A stretch of 64,000 nt of DNA, from positions 1,550,001-1,614,000 of the forward strand of contig NZ_BIFQ01000002.1 of NCBI RefSeq assembly GCF_003967515.1. Reading direction: 5' to 3'. The translations under genes and the position numbers were made by a program. Below, in pieces: positions 20,748-29,844 of the stretch (position 1 is the stretch's first letter; each line of letters begins with the position of its first letter). The notes under the pieces are model-generated. The model did no database searches. It saw only the letters and a list, made by a program, of their open reading frames with translations, and was not told the origin of the DNA. This DNA is from Dictyobacter aurantiacus. GTDB lineage: Bacteria > Chloroflexota > Ktedonobacteria > Ktedonobacterales > Ktedonobacteraceae.

Positions 20748-22046
20748 ATGACACCTACCAGTACAAATCAGACTCAAGGGCTCAGCCTTGATTACTGGAA
20801 ATATTGGACCGGACAGTTTATTTCTAATTTGGGTAACTCATTCACGATATTTGGCCTGCCTTTGCTCATTTTCATACTCACTGGTTCTGCTCTGCAATTG
20901 GGCATAGCTACCGCCATAAGCATGGTTCCCACTCTCCTGTTTGGATTAATTGCAGGCGCACTTATTGATCGGTTTGATCGACGTGTGATCCTCATATTAT
21001 CCAATCTTTTGCAAGGCGTTGCCATTGCAACCATTCCTCTCTTCAATATGTTGCATCTCCTGACAATTGGATGGATTTATATTGTCATGTTTCTTATGTC
21101 TCTTGGCATGGCCTTCTTTCATGCTGCTCAATTTTCTGCAATTCCTGCATTGGTTTCGAGCGATTCGCTAGAGGCAGCAAATGCGCGAATCCAAACAAGT
21201 ATCTCAGTTACAACAATTGGCGGTCCCATTCTCGCAGGGTTGTTAATTAGTATTATTCCGATTACATCACTCTTCTTCGTAGACGCTATGAGTTTTTTAG
21301 TCGCGATTCTCTCACTAATAATGATCAAAAGGAGTTTCAACCTTGATGCTGCATCGACAGAAAAACTTGATATACAAGCAGTGATAAAAGATATTCGTGA
21401 CGGATTAATTTACGCTTGGAAACATCAACTGTTGCGTGGGTTATTTATTATGCTAATGCTATCAAACTTCTTCTTTATAATTCCTCAGATGCAGATGCTT
21501 TTCTTCGCAGAGAAAGCTCTAAATTTGACTCCCGCACAGATTGGAATCCTCTTTGCATCTGAAGGAGTCGGAGTTTTAATTATGACCTTTTGCGTAAAGT
21601 TGATCAATACACGCTTTACTTTTAGAGCATTGATCCTAGGCTCGCAAATTGTGGAAGGTGTCTTATTGATTATCATGTCAGCCTGGCATCAATTCTGGAT
21701 AGCGATCTTTTTATGGGCAGCAATTAATGCATTGGTGGTCCTTATAAATCTCAATATCACCAGTTTGGAGCAAAGAATTGTACCCAATGCTCTGTTGGGG
21801 CGTATCGCGAGCGTTGAAATGGTGTTGTCCTGGTGTTTCATGCCACTTGGAATGCTGGCCGGGGGAGCAGCAATTACTGCTACAAATCATATTGATTGGG
21901 TATTTAGCATTTGTGGAATAGCTCTCTTGAGTATTCCGTTACCCTTCTTTTTTACGAACTTTGGACGCTTGACCCCTCCCCAAAAGGATACAGCAGAGGA
22001 AACTGAAGTAAGCTATAACGATCCAGTCGTCGAGCTTTCAGATTAA
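20748..22046 (+). CDS. MFS exporter (DHA3/EntS-like)
   Basis: 432-residue major facilitator protein with about 12 hydrophobic segments. The MFS loop after the second helix is visible as GALIDRFDRRVIL and the protein has the usual length. The start ATG is 5-8 bases after AAAGGAAAG; an ATG four bases upstream is out of frame. It most resembles the drug/siderophore exporters of the MFS_3 group. Placed directly after the synthetase genes, on the same strand and separated only by a hairpin, it is the likely exporter of, or self-resistance pump for, the peptide (inference). The C-terminal tail is hydrophilic and acidic. Confidence 0.9.
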   Translation: MTPTSTNQTQGLSLDYWKYWTGQFISNLGNSFTIFGLPLLIFILTGSALQLGIATAISMVPTLLFGLIAGALIDRFDRRVILILSNLLQGVAIATIPLFNMLHLLTIGWIYIVMFLMSLGMAFFHAAQFSAIPALVSSDSLEAANARIQTSISVTTIGGPILAGLLISIIPITSLFFVDAMSFLVAILSLIMIKRSFNLDAASTEKLDIQAVIKDIRDGLIYAWKHQLLRGLFIMLMLSNFFFIIPQMQMLFFAEKALNLTPAQIGILFASEGVGVLIMTFCVKLINTRFTFRALILGSQIVEGVLLIIMSAWHQFWIAIFLWAAINALVVLINLNITSLEQRIVPNALLGRIASVEMVLSWCFMPLGMLAGGAAITATNHIDWVFSICGIALLSIPLPFFFTNFGRLTPPQKDTAEETEVSYNDPVVELSD

Positions 22047-22608
22047 TGGAATTTGCCTCAATCGATGGCGTTGATTGTTGTTGGGGAATTTGTCCAACAA
22101 GAAACCAACCACTATCCTCTCATTGTAATCTTGCCAGTTACGTGTTTTTTGAGACAAGCTGCGTCAATTTCAGTACAGTCCAGAAGAGCTATGGGAGTAT
22201 ATCGATTTAATAGAGGGTAATTTTAATAATTATTTTCTATTCATTTAATTTAATCGATCAATATACTTATAGCTTTCTTCCATTCTTACTTGCCCCATAG
22301 TTGCATTTACAGGAGAAGCAAATTCGCTTGTTTCACTAGAACAGACCAGAGAGCAATTTTAATTGCATTCAGTGCTGGAGAATCTTTTTTGTGAACCAAC
22401 GAGAAACATTTACCCCATTACTGTAACAAACCAGAGGTCTTTTTTGAGGATTTGAGTTATATTCCGGGAATATGAAATAACTCAAAAAAATCGGAATATA
22501 TCTGCATTATCTGCTATGCAATTTCCCTTACTCCACCTGATACACCATTGACCTTATCTACTAATTGACTAACACAGAGTAAGTAATTCTTGGAGGAGAG
22601 GTTCCTAC
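22047..22608. other. AT-rich intergenic region with nested palindrome
   Basis: No gene seen in 562 bases. At 22452-22485 there is a hairpin with arms TTGAGTTAT and ATAACTCAA whose loop holds a second palindrome, ATTCC-G-GGAAT. A further GGAATAT follows at about 22494. The arms are bounded by T-rich (left) and A-rich (right) tracts. It may be an operator or a weak terminator for the exporter gene; a promoter for the methyltransferase is expected downstream of it. Confidence 0.5.
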
Positions 22609-23658
22609 ATGAGCATTAATTGGGAAACAACTACGCCGTGCACCGAACAAATTACTCTAGATCTCATTAACGCCTTATTAAAGGCAGAACCTTTAGCAAT
22701 TCTTCACTTTGGTCATATGTATTCACTAATAAATGATTTGGATCCTATTTCTGCAACACAGATGGAACAGTATCTTACGATACAGCCCCTGTATTTGGGA
22801 AACGTATCTGATGGGAAATGGGGAATGGCCAGTGAGGATGCGAGGCGGTGCCTTTATGATATAAGAAGAACACAAGCATTTATTCTCGGAATTATTTGTT
22901 GTATACGAGAGTTACAGTTAGAATTGGGAAGAAGGAATATATACGTTGTTGAAGCAGGAGGAGGAACGGGCATATTAGCTATTGCAGCGGCGTTGGCTGG
23001 AGCAGATGTTGTACTACTGGAGATTAATGAAGAGACAGCCCATAGAGCTTCCAAATTCATCAATTCACTCTCATTATCAGAGAAAATAAAAGTAATTTGC
23101 ACAGATGCAACAATATATATACCTGAAAGAAAATTTGACGTCATTATTTCTGAATGTTTGCATACAGGAGTTGTAAAAGAACCTCAAATTCAGATCATGC
23201 AACATTTGGGAAGGTATCTTAATCCAAACGGAAAATTTCTTCCAGAAGGAGTATACTTAAGTTGGGTACTTGCTGACACAGATTGGACAGGAATAGAAAG
23301 TGATCATATAGAATTATCAAAAATTGAGAAAAAAATTCGGTCAATTGGTCAGTGGTCTCAATCTCCGTATTTAAATTTTCAAATTGAAAGCATGAAAGAG
23401 AATATAGGCAAAATCATGTTTATCGTACCTCTTCACACGGGTTCCTCCAACTCTGTTATAGCAGCTATGGACATCACAATATATACACCTAAAAGTTTCG
23501 TACAACCTATTACTTTAATAAGTGGAGAAGCTGCGTTTCTGGGGCAACCACATATATGGAAACTAAACACAGCCATTAATTCAGAAGATGGATCTTATGC
23601 ATTTGGTTATTTTACTCCTGGCGGAACATTTCCAAAAGTTATTTATCGAATATTATAA
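22609..23658 (+). CDS. PRMT-like SAM-dependent methyltransferase
   Basis: 349 residues. SAM-binding motif I is VVEAGGGTGILAIAAA (about residues 105-120), followed by the acidic end of beta-2 (LLEIN) and the motif IISECLHTGVVKEPQ, which resembles the first half of the double-E loop of protein arginine methyltransferases. The C-terminal half is a beta-rich domain, as in that family. GGAGGAGA stands about 10 bases upstream of the ATG. It is the last gene on the strand of the NRPS cluster and could be a tailoring methyltransferase, but an unrelated role is possible. Codon use is AT-rich like the flanks of the NRPS genes, unlike the GC-richer repeat blocks. Confidence 0.75.
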   Translation: MSINWETTTPCTEQITLDLINALLKAEPLAILHFGHMYSLINDLDPISATQMEQYLTIQPLYLGNVSDGKWGMASEDARRCLYDIRRTQAFILGIICCIRELQLELGRRNIYVVEAGGGTGILAIAAALAGADVVLLEINEETAHRASKFINSLSLSEKIKVICTDATIYIPERKFDVIISECLHTGVVKEPQIQIMQHLGRYLNPNGKFLPEGVYLSWVLADTDWTGIESDHIELSKIEKKIRSIGQWSQSPYLNFQIESMKENIGKIMFIVPLHTGSSNSVIAAMDITIYTPKSFVQPITLISGEAAFLGQPHIWKLNTAINSEDGSYAFGYFTPGGTFPKVIYRIL

Positions 23659-23692
23659 GCTGGACCCAAACCCCCACTCCAGCAGAGGTACT

Positions 23693-23711
23693 GCTCAAGA
23701 AAACCTTGAGC
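23693..23711 (+). terminator. Small hairpin after methyltransferase gene
   Basis: Arms GCTCAAG (23693-23699) and CTTGAGC (23705-23711) around loop AAAAC, 35 bases after the stop codon. No clear T-tract follows, so function as a terminator is tentative. Confidence 0.35.
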
Positions 23712-23841
23712 ATACAATGACTCAAATTCGTTAGGGCTATAATGCTGAACGGTGTAAAACTGGTGGAAAGGTGTTTGATTCGCTTGATTTTTCTGTGTCT
23801 ATCTGTTTCACTTGAATTAAATTGTAGAAGCGGAGACGTAT

Positions 23842-24444
23842 ATGGGAAGTTATCAGTCAGAGAGCCGTTATTATTTACACGTTCAGTTGACCGGCATTGA
23901 ACCCCCTATCTGGCGGAAAATAATTGTACCTGGAGCCATCAGCCTCCATACCCTGCATAAAATGCTTCAGGTGGTGATGGGATGGGAGAACGCTCATCTC
24001 TATTTATTCAGATGAAAGATCAACGAGAAGACAACCATCTATGGCATCCCTGATCCTGATTGGGAGGATGCAGACATACGTATCAGAGATAGCCGACGAA
24101 CAAAGCTCGATGCGACTGTCTGGACTGATTGGCTGAATCTCACGTACGAATATGATTTGGGAGATGGCTGGATGCACCAGATTACTATTGAAAAGATTGA
24201 GCATCTGCCCGATGAAAATCTGCCTGAGGACAATCTCTGGATGACACCTCGTTGTCTGGCTGGTGAGCGAGCTTGCCCACCTGAGGATGCTGGTGGGATA
24301 GGTGGGTACACGTTATTGCTTGAGGCATTGCAGAATCCCGAGCATCCTGAGCATATGCAGATGCGCCAGTGGGCAGGCGCGTCTTACGATCCTGAGCTTT
24401 TTTCTGTTCAGCAGGCCAATTCAGCGCTGGCAATTTTGGACTGA
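23842..24444 (+). pseudogene. pRiA4b ORF-3-like protein with in-frame TGA
   Basis: The frame from ATG 23842 encodes a protein of the plasmid pRiA4b ORF-3-like family (PF07929): YYLHVQLTGIEPPIWRKI, then SLHTLHKMLQVVMGW, later YGIPDPDW, YEYDLGDGWMHQI and CPPEDAGGIGGY. A TGA at 24013-24015 interrupts it after HLYLFR and the same frame continues without other damage. About 200 codons would be the full family length. The likeliest reading is a nonsense mutation in an otherwise intact gene; a truncated N-terminal peptide or a restart at the ATG at 24157 is possible. Function of the family is unknown. Confidence 0.8.
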
Positions 24445-24503
24445 TGGGGTCTTTCAAGATGCATTGAAGTGGCCTGGGGTGTTGTTGATGGTACAATGAT
24501 GGC

Positions 24504-25514
24504 ATGAAGCATCGCATGAATATTGCTGAAAGCAGCATTCTTTCAGCCGTCCAAGAGTATTTCTCTCTCCATTTGCAATTTCTGGAGTTCCTCCCTGTGG
24601 GTGAAGGAGCCTGGGTGTACAAAGGACACGATGAGAGTCAGAGCTTATGGATAGTGAAGCTTTCCCGTCTCAATACGCCCACTGTCGCTCGTGTAACCTC
24701 GTATCTTCACGATGAGCTTGGTCTTTCTTTTGTGATCGGTCCCGTTCTTCCTCTCGATCAAAGGGCGATCCCAAGGGTACATGGATACAATCTTAGTCTG
24801 TATCCCTTTCTTGAAGGCAAAACCCTGAGCTATGATAGCCTCAACGAAGAACACCAGGCCGAGATTGCTCAGTACCTGCGGAGCATGCATGATGCCAAAC
24901 TGCCACAGCCCATCAGAGCACTGCTTCCGAGAGAAGCCTTTGACAAGTTTCAAGCATCTGCGAGAAGCCTGGTGAGAAAGGCAAGAGAGTATATCGGCAA
25001 CGATGCCCTCTTGGAGCGCTTGCGAGATATTGTGATGTCACAATGGGACGTGATAGATCAAACCATTGAAAATGGGTATCGACTGAGTCAATATTGCAAA
25101 CAACATGCCTATGAGTTGGTGATCTGTCATGCAGATATCCACCCTTTCAATATCATACAAACAGCAACGACCCTCATCATGATTGATTGGGACGGCATCA
25201 TGCTTGCTCCCAGAGAACGAGATCTCATGTTTTACCGTCAGGAAATGAACGCGGAAGATTCTGACTTTCACCGAGCCTATGGCCTTGATTATCACGTCGA
25301 TGCTTATCTCATGAGCTACTACAATTATGAATGGGTCTTACAGGAGTACACGGACTATATAGGGCGGCTCTTTGATATGCAGTTAGGTGAAGAGGCGCGC
25401 GCCCATGCCCTTGATGAATTTCATGCACTTTTTGGCTCTCAACAAGAGTTGGGTGGTGTGGTGAAAGAGGCACTCTGCTCACCTCTGCCGGATGCAGTTG
25501 GTTACTGTTTCTGA
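24504..25514 (+). CDS. Aminoglycoside-type phosphotransferase (APH(9)-like)
   Basis: 336-residue protein-kinase-like phosphotransferase. The catalytic Brenner motif is visible as CHADIHPFNI (His, Asp and Asn in place), followed by the metal-binding IDWDGI. The N-lobe shows a nucleotide-binding glycine loop (VGEGAWVYKG) and an IVKLS lysine strand. The length matches spectinomycin phosphotransferase-type enzymes, which is the closest match I recognise, but choline-kinase-like relatives cannot be excluded. The 3' end overlaps the convergent methyltransferase gene by 36 bases. It is one of several antibiotic-modifying-type genes between 24 and 35 kb. Confidence 0.8.
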   Translation: MKHRMNIAESSILSAVQEYFSLHLQFLEFLPVGEGAWVYKGHDESQSLWIVKLSRLNTPTVARVTSYLHDELGLSFVIGPVLPLDQRAIPRVHGYNLSLYPFLEGKTLSYDSLNEEHQAEIAQYLRSMHDAKLPQPIRALLPREAFDKFQASARSLVRKAREYIGNDALLERLRDIVMSQWDVIDQTIENGYRLSQYCKQHAYELVICHADIHPFNIIQTATTLIMIDWDGIMLAPRERDLMFYRQEMNAEDSDFHRAYGLDYHVDAYLMSYYNYEWVLQEYTDYIGRLFDMQLGEEARAHALDEFHALFGSQQELGGVVKEALCSPLPDAVGYCF

Positions 25515-26345
25515 TCTTGATACAGCAGGGAAGTTGCCATCTGAGCACAAAGACTCTCTCTGTTGGATGTCAGGCTTGCGTGCCTTCACAATGAATGTTG
25601 TTGGCATCATATGTGCTCGCGCGAGTGAATACCATTTCTCAAAGAGGTGGTCGTCCTCCGTGGCAAGCGAGGGATTCACGTCGCCTTCGATGACACGTTC
25701 TATCATCAAGCCGGCCTCGATGAGGCTATTCAAGTAGGTGCTCAGTTTTCTGGGATACTGAATAACGGCTGCATTGTTGACCCACGAGGAACGTGTAATG
25801 GGACTCGCATCGCTATACGAGCGCTTGAGAACCATCTGGCCATCCTGACTTTTGAGGCATCCATAGACGGGATGTTCCCAGCTAAAGACGAAGCTTCCAC
25901 CTGGTTTCAGATAGGACGCGATAAGAGAGAGTGTACGGGCAAGATCATAGGTCCAGCCGAGCGCGAAGATTGAGATCACCATATCAAAATAGGTGGCCGG
26001 GATGCCGGGATTTCCCTCCATTGGAGACGAGAAGAGGTGGGCTGTATAGCCTTTTTCCTGGAGCAGTGCGGAAGCATAGCCAATCTGTGTGTCTGAGAGA
26101 TCCAGTCCCCAGAGTTCGGCGGCATTGTGCTCACCCAGGTAGAGGAGAGAATGCCCACTTCCACAACCGATTTCAAGAACACGAGCATCCCGAATTGGAT
26201 CAAGCAATCTCAGGTTGTCCTCTGTGGGTGCCAGTGGACCATATATTGGGAGTGCTGTGCTGCCATAAAACTGCTGTGCTGCTTTGTTCCAGCCTGTGCG
26301 ATTGGTTTCTTGTATGTTTGATTGATCGATGGGATGTGTCTCCAT
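25479..26345 (-). CDS. Class I SAM-dependent methyltransferase
   Basis: 288 residues from the ATG preceded by AAGGAGG. Motif I is VLEIGCGSGHSLLYL, with LWGLDLSDTQ as the following acidic strand, ISIFALGWTYD as motif IV and LKPGGSFVFSWEHP as post-motif. These features are typical of the Methyltransf_11/25 group acting on small molecules. The C-terminus overlaps the end of the convergent phosphotransferase gene. The substrate cannot be inferred. Confidence 0.88.
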   Translation of the reverse strand: METHPIDQSNIQETNRTGWNKAAQQFYGSTALPIYGPLAPTEDNLRLLDPIRDARVLEIGCGSGHSLLYLGEHNAAELWGLDLSDTQIGYASALLQEKGYTAHLFSSPMEGNPGIPATYFDMVISIFALGWTYDLARTLSLIASYLKPGGSFVFSWEHPVYGCLKSQDGQMVLKRSYSDASPITRSSWVNNAAVIQYPRKLSTYLNSLIEAGLMIERVIEGDVNPSLATEDDHLFEKWYSLARAHMMPTTFIVKARKPDIQQRESLCSDGNFPAVSRSETVTNCIRQR

Positions 26346-26497
26346 GATTGCCTCCTTCTTATATCGCACTGTCTGTCGGCCGAAAAACATGGTAATTATA
26401 CTACTTTTATGTGTGTTCTTGCCGTGGCAGCCTTCCTTGCCTGATTTGTTCCTACCATGATAGAATTGAGCGCAAAAAGCTATGGAGAGAAAGAAAC

Positions 26498-26887
26498 ATG
26501 GAAAACTGGGATTATCGTCGCACCTGGTATCATGGATCTCAGCAAGAAATCACGACATTACGCATTGGCAGTTCTATTACACAGGAGAAAGCGATTGCAT
26601 GCGCATTCTCTCATAGGCCTTCGCTTATCAGCATCTCTGATGCTGGAAGCATCAAACATGATGGCGTGGTTCCTGGTTATCTCTACGTTGTATCAGAAGA
26701 GATAGATGAGCATGATGTAGAGCCTCATCCTCATCCAAGTAATGTCACTCGTTGGGAGTGGCTGACAAAGAGAGAACTCCACGTGCGACTTGTTGAGCAC
26801 ACATATATTCCTCCAGAGGAGCAGTTGACGGAGGATGAGATCATATCTCTCAGGCGAAAGCAGCGGGAAAGAAGCGAACAAAGGTAA
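26498..26887 (+). CDS. Small ADP-ribosyltransferase-fold-like protein
   Basis: 129 residues from the ATG six bases after GGAGAGAAA. The N-terminal TWYHGSQQEITTLRIGSSIT, then a helix containing KAIACAFSHRPSL and the strand GYLYVV, follow the H-Y-x pattern and layout of small ADP-ribosyltransferase-fold proteins (Arr, KptA and relatives), where a YHG strand opens the NAD pocket. The second half is acidic and His-rich and ends in a charged helix. A rifampin ADP-ribosyltransferase-like role would fit the resistance-like neighbourhood, but sequence support is limited to the fold pattern. Confidence 0.5.
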   Translation: MENWDYRRTWYHGSQQEITTLRIGSSITQEKAIACAFSHRPSLISISDAGSIKHDGVVPGYLYVVSEEIDEHDVEPHPHPSNVTRWEWLTKRELHVRLVEHTYIPPEEQLTEDEIISLRRKQRERSEQR

Positions 26888-26999
26888 TGACGTGCTCGGT
26901 ATTACATGATATTTCTAACGAGACCTAGACCGAAGAGAGAGGGAGTGCTCTCTGTCCCTCACCTCAAATATGTGTTAGTGAAGAAAGGTAGCCCTGTTC

Positions 27000-27300
27000 G
27001 TGACCACCATCCTGCAAAATCTCACTCCATCAAAGGTAGCCCTGGCGTATGATGCCAATCACATTGCTGAACGCACACTCTTTAGCCGGCTCCCCCAGGC
27101 GGAGCTTCATGACGAGCCAGGTCTCCTTTGGTATGCCACGGGAAGTGATGCCGACAGTTTTAATGGCGTGCTGCAGACACAACTGGAGCCTGATCGCCTT
27201 TCTCCTGCTATCGGTCGTGTCTGTGCGTATTTTCAACAGCGCCGCCTACCATTCCTCTGGTTCGTAGGTCCCTCTTCCCGTCCAGACAATGTGGGACTGG
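27000..27300 (+). pseudogene. GNAT acetyltransferase, 5' part, split by IS607 element
   Basis: Starts at a GTG behind AAAGGT and encodes the first about 100 residues of a GNAT-type protein, ending with LWFVGPSSRPDNVGL. The frame then runs into the IS607 element and stops shortly after. Joining base 27300 (second G of CTGG) to base 29252 restores the reading frame as DNVGL-ELLRDHGF and gives a protein of about 270 residues. The 3' part is listed separately. Confidence 0.85.
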
Positions 27301-27369
27301 TATTGAAACCGATCTTTGGAAGTATAGTGAATCCTTGACAATTCGTGCGTATCATCGTATCATAGGCCT

Positions 27370-27957
27370 ATGAAACTCAGTGACTATGCCAAACAGCAAG
27401 GGGTCCGCTATGAGACCGCCTGGCGCTGGTTCCGGGATGGGAAGATCCAGGGGCGGCGCGTCGGGGCTCACACGATTCTCATTGATGAACCAACCACGGT
27501 CTCCGCCCCTGTATCGAAGACGCACACCGTGGTCTACACGCGGGTGTCTTCCGCCGAAAACAAGGCCAATCTGGATCGTCAGGCCGAACGGTTGGTCGCG
27601 TACTGCACGGCTCGTGGTTATCAGGTGAGTCGGGTGGTCAAGGAAATTGGCTCGGGCGTCAATGACAACCGCCCCAAGTTTCTGGCGCTGCTGGCTGATC
27701 CGAGCGTGGGGCGTATCGTCATTGAGCACAAAGACCGCGGCACCCGCTTCGGGTTCCGTTACATTGAGACCTTGCTTCACACCTATGGACGTGAGATCGA
27801 GGTCGTCAATCAGGCTGACACGAGCACCGAGGACCTGCTCGCAGACCTCACCAGCATTGTGTATTCCTTTTGTGCCAGACTCTATGGGCAACGACGTGCC
27901 AAACGAAAAACAGAGCGTCTGGTGCAGGAGTTGGAGGCCGAGCATGCAGTTGACTGA
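27370..27957 (+). CDS. tnpA: IS607-family serine transposase TnpA
   Basis: 195 residues. Residues 1-45 form a MerR-like helix-turn-helix (YAKQQGVRYETAWRWFRDGK). Residues 52-190 are the serine recombinase domain, with VVYTRVSSAENKANLDRQ carrying the nucleophilic serine (Ser60 or Ser61), GSGVNDNRP, IEHKDRGTRFGFRY and the terminal RLYGQRRAKRK segment. Start ATG fits the family N-terminus. The 3' end overlaps tnpB by 14 bases, indicating coupled translation. All catalytic-domain motifs look intact, so the element may be active. Confidence 0.93.
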   Translation: MKLSDYAKQQGVRYETAWRWFRDGKIQGRRVGAHTILIDEPTTVSAPVSKTHTVVYTRVSSAENKANLDRQAERLVAYCTARGYQVSRVVKEIGSGVNDNRPKFLALLADPSVGRIVIEHKDRGTRFGFRYIETLLHTYGREIEVVNQADTSTEDLLADLTSIVYSFCARLYGQRRAKRKTERLVQELEAEHAVD

Positions 27958-29242
27958 AAGGCATATCATTGATCAGAGTGATCCCCGGTATGGGGCGCTC
28001 GATGCCGCCTGCTTCGCCTCTAAAAACCTCTATAACGCAGCGCTCTACGAAATGCGTCAGGCCTTCATCTTTGAGGGGATCTCTCTCACCTACCAGCAGA
28101 TGGATCGGCGCATGCAGTCGCATGAAGCCTACAAAGCCCTGCCGGCCAAAGTGGCCCAACAGGTGCTCCTGCTGCTCGAACGCAATTGGACCTCGTTCTT
28201 TGCAGCCCTCAAGGCCTACAAGGCCGATCCCTCCACGTTCCGTCGTCGTCCCCAACTGCCCACCTACAAACACAAAACGACCGGTCGCCATGTGCTGATC
28301 TATACGATGCAGGCCGTCAGCCGCAGCAAACGGACCCTTGGTCGGCACCTCATTGTACCTTCAGGATTGGGCATTCAGGTCAAAACGCGGCAAGACCCCA
28401 AGACGATCGCGCAGGTCCGGGTGGTTCCCAAACACGGCTTTGTCGTGGTAGAGATCGTGTATGAACAGGAGCCAGCCGAATCTGCTGTCGATCCTTCCCT
28501 CATCGCGGGCATCGATGCTGGTGTCGATAATGTGATCGCGTTAACTTCAAACAAGCCGGGCTTTGTCCCGGTCGTCGTTAACGGACGCGGTCTCAAAAGT
28601 ACGAACCAGTTCTATAACAAGACGATGGCCGATCTGCAGCAGGCCCTTGGCCGCCCTGGCGTGACCCGACGCATGCAGCGCCTGACGATCTGGCGCAATC
28701 GACGCATCGAGCATGATCTGCATACCATCTCTCGCTTTGTGGTGGATCTGCTGGTCGCCGAGGGCATTGGCACCCTGGTGATCGGGCGCAACGCAGGCTG
28801 GAAGCAGGAGAGCAACCTGGGCGCACGCAACAATCAGCATTTTGTTCAGCTTCCCCATGCGCGCTTGATCCACATGCTCAGGTACAAAGCGGAGCACAAA
28901 GGCATCCGGGTGCTGCTCACGGAAGAGGCCTACACCAGCAAGGCCAGTTTCCTGGATCGTGATCTTCTGCCCACCTACCAGGCTGGTCAGGAGAAACTGC
29001 TTGCGTTCAGCGGAAAACGCATCGCACGGGGCCTCTATCGGGCCAAAGATGGCCGACGCATCAACGCTGATTGTAATGGATCGTATAATATCATTCGAAA
29101 AGCAGCTCCTGATGCCTTTGAGGTGGAGGGAGTAGCGGATGGGAAGTGCAAGGTTCATCTGCCGGTAGTCCATCCCGTGAGGATGTCATTCCCTCACAAA
29201 GCTGCTCACGTGAAAATCCTGACATCTGTCAGGATTCGCTAG
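27944..29242 (+). CDS. tnpB: TnpB RNA-guided nuclease (IS607-type, rearranged active site)
   Basis: 432 residues, starting at the ATG that overlaps tnpA; earlier starts in this frame lie inside tnpA. RuvC-I is GIDAGVDNVIAL and RuvC-III contains NADCNGSYNI, giving two catalytic Asp. The usual RuvC-II Glu (ED-L) is replaced by VIGRNAGWKQ. Nearby acidic candidates are the Glu of KQES or of TEEAYTSKASFLD. The CxxC zinc ribbon of IS605-type TnpB is absent. These traits match TnpB variants described as having a relocated catalytic Glu. The C-terminus runs into the right end of the element. Confidence 0.9.
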   Translation: MQLTERHIIDQSDPRYGALDAACFASKNLYNAALYEMRQAFIFEGISLTYQQMDRRMQSHEAYKALPAKVAQQVLLLLERNWTSFFAALKAYKADPSTFRRRPQLPTYKHKTTGRHVLIYTMQAVSRSKRTLGRHLIVPSGLGIQVKTRQDPKTIAQVRVVPKHGFVVVEIVYEQEPAESAVDPSLIAGIDAGVDNVIALTSNKPGFVPVVVNGRGLKSTNQFYNKTMADLQQALGRPGVTRRMQRLTIWRNRRIEHDLHTISRFVVDLLVAEGIGTLVIGRNAGWKQESNLGARNNQHFVQLPHARLIHMLRYKAEHKGIRVLLTEEAYTSKASFLDRDLLPTYQAGQEKLLAFSGKRIARGLYRAKDGRRINADCNGSYNIIRKAAPDAFEVEGVADGKCKVHLPVVHPVRMSFPHKAAHVKILTSVRIR

Positions 29243-29251
29243 CCGTGACGG

Positions 29252-29760
29252 AACTATTAAGGGATCACGGATTTAGCCATGCCGAAACGGAACCTGTCAT
29301 GGCTGTGGACCTGCTCCACATGAACACGGACCTACCAGTATCATCTCGATTAACCATCCATCGTGTTTGCACCCATGAGCAGTTGTTGCAATGGCTGTAT
29401 GTGTGTTTCTCTGAATGCTCTGAAGAGATCATTCGGCAGTGCTTTACCCTCTACTCTGGCCTGCACCTCGACCATCACAGCCCACTGCGTCTGTATCTTG
29501 GAACCATCGATGGTGAACCGGTGGCGACGTCCCTGTTGTTTTGCGGTATGGAAGCAGCATCCTTGAGAACTATTTTTACGCTGCCTCACTATCGAGGTCA
29601 CGGTGTTGGTGCGGCGATGACGCTTGCCGCACTGCATAAGGCACGATCGTGTGGGTATCGCATCGGCCTGCTGGCGGCTTCCTCGATGGGAAGTGCGCTC
29701 TATCGCCGCATTGGGTTTCAGGCGTACGGGACATTTAGCGTCTACTATGTGGCGATCTAA
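29252..29760 (+). pseudogene. GNAT acetyltransferase, 3' part, split by IS607 element
   Basis: Encodes the C-terminal about 169 residues of the acetyltransferase begun at 27000: ELLRDHGFSHAETEPVMAVDL, then RLYLGTIDGEPVATS, the acetyl-CoA motif LPHYRGHGVGAAMTLAAL and SALYRRIGFQAYG. Both GNAT halves are otherwise undamaged, so the insertion is probably recent. An upstream in-frame start inside the element could allow a C-terminal fragment to be made, but it would lack the N-terminal domain. Confidence 0.85.
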
Positions 29761-29844
29761 AGGTGAGAACATATTGATGCATATGAGATGAGGCATCTTG
29801 CTTTCTTCTCTATCTGTGGAAAGACCGACGCGAGGAGCGTTCAT

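Larger units (their letters stand above)
27301..29251 (+). mobile_element. IS607-family element (tnpA-tnpB), inserted in a GNAT gene
   Basis: About 1951 bases bounded by the GG dinucleotide that IS607-type serine transposases use as the crossover core. The left GG is 27299-27300 and the right GG is 29250-29251. Removing one copy of the interval restores an open GNAT frame with no duplication, as expected for this family. It carries tnpA and tnpB overlapping by 14 bases. A perfect 10-bp inverted repeat, AATCCTGACA/TGTCAGGATT at 29215-29236, lies at the right end and may be part of the guide-RNA scaffold. Confidence 0.9.

Noticed and set aside
24013-24015. TGA as selenocysteine or tryptophan codon
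   Set aside because: No catalytic Cys is known at this site in the family, no hairpin of the expected type was seen just after it, and TGA is used as a normal stop elsewhere in the window.
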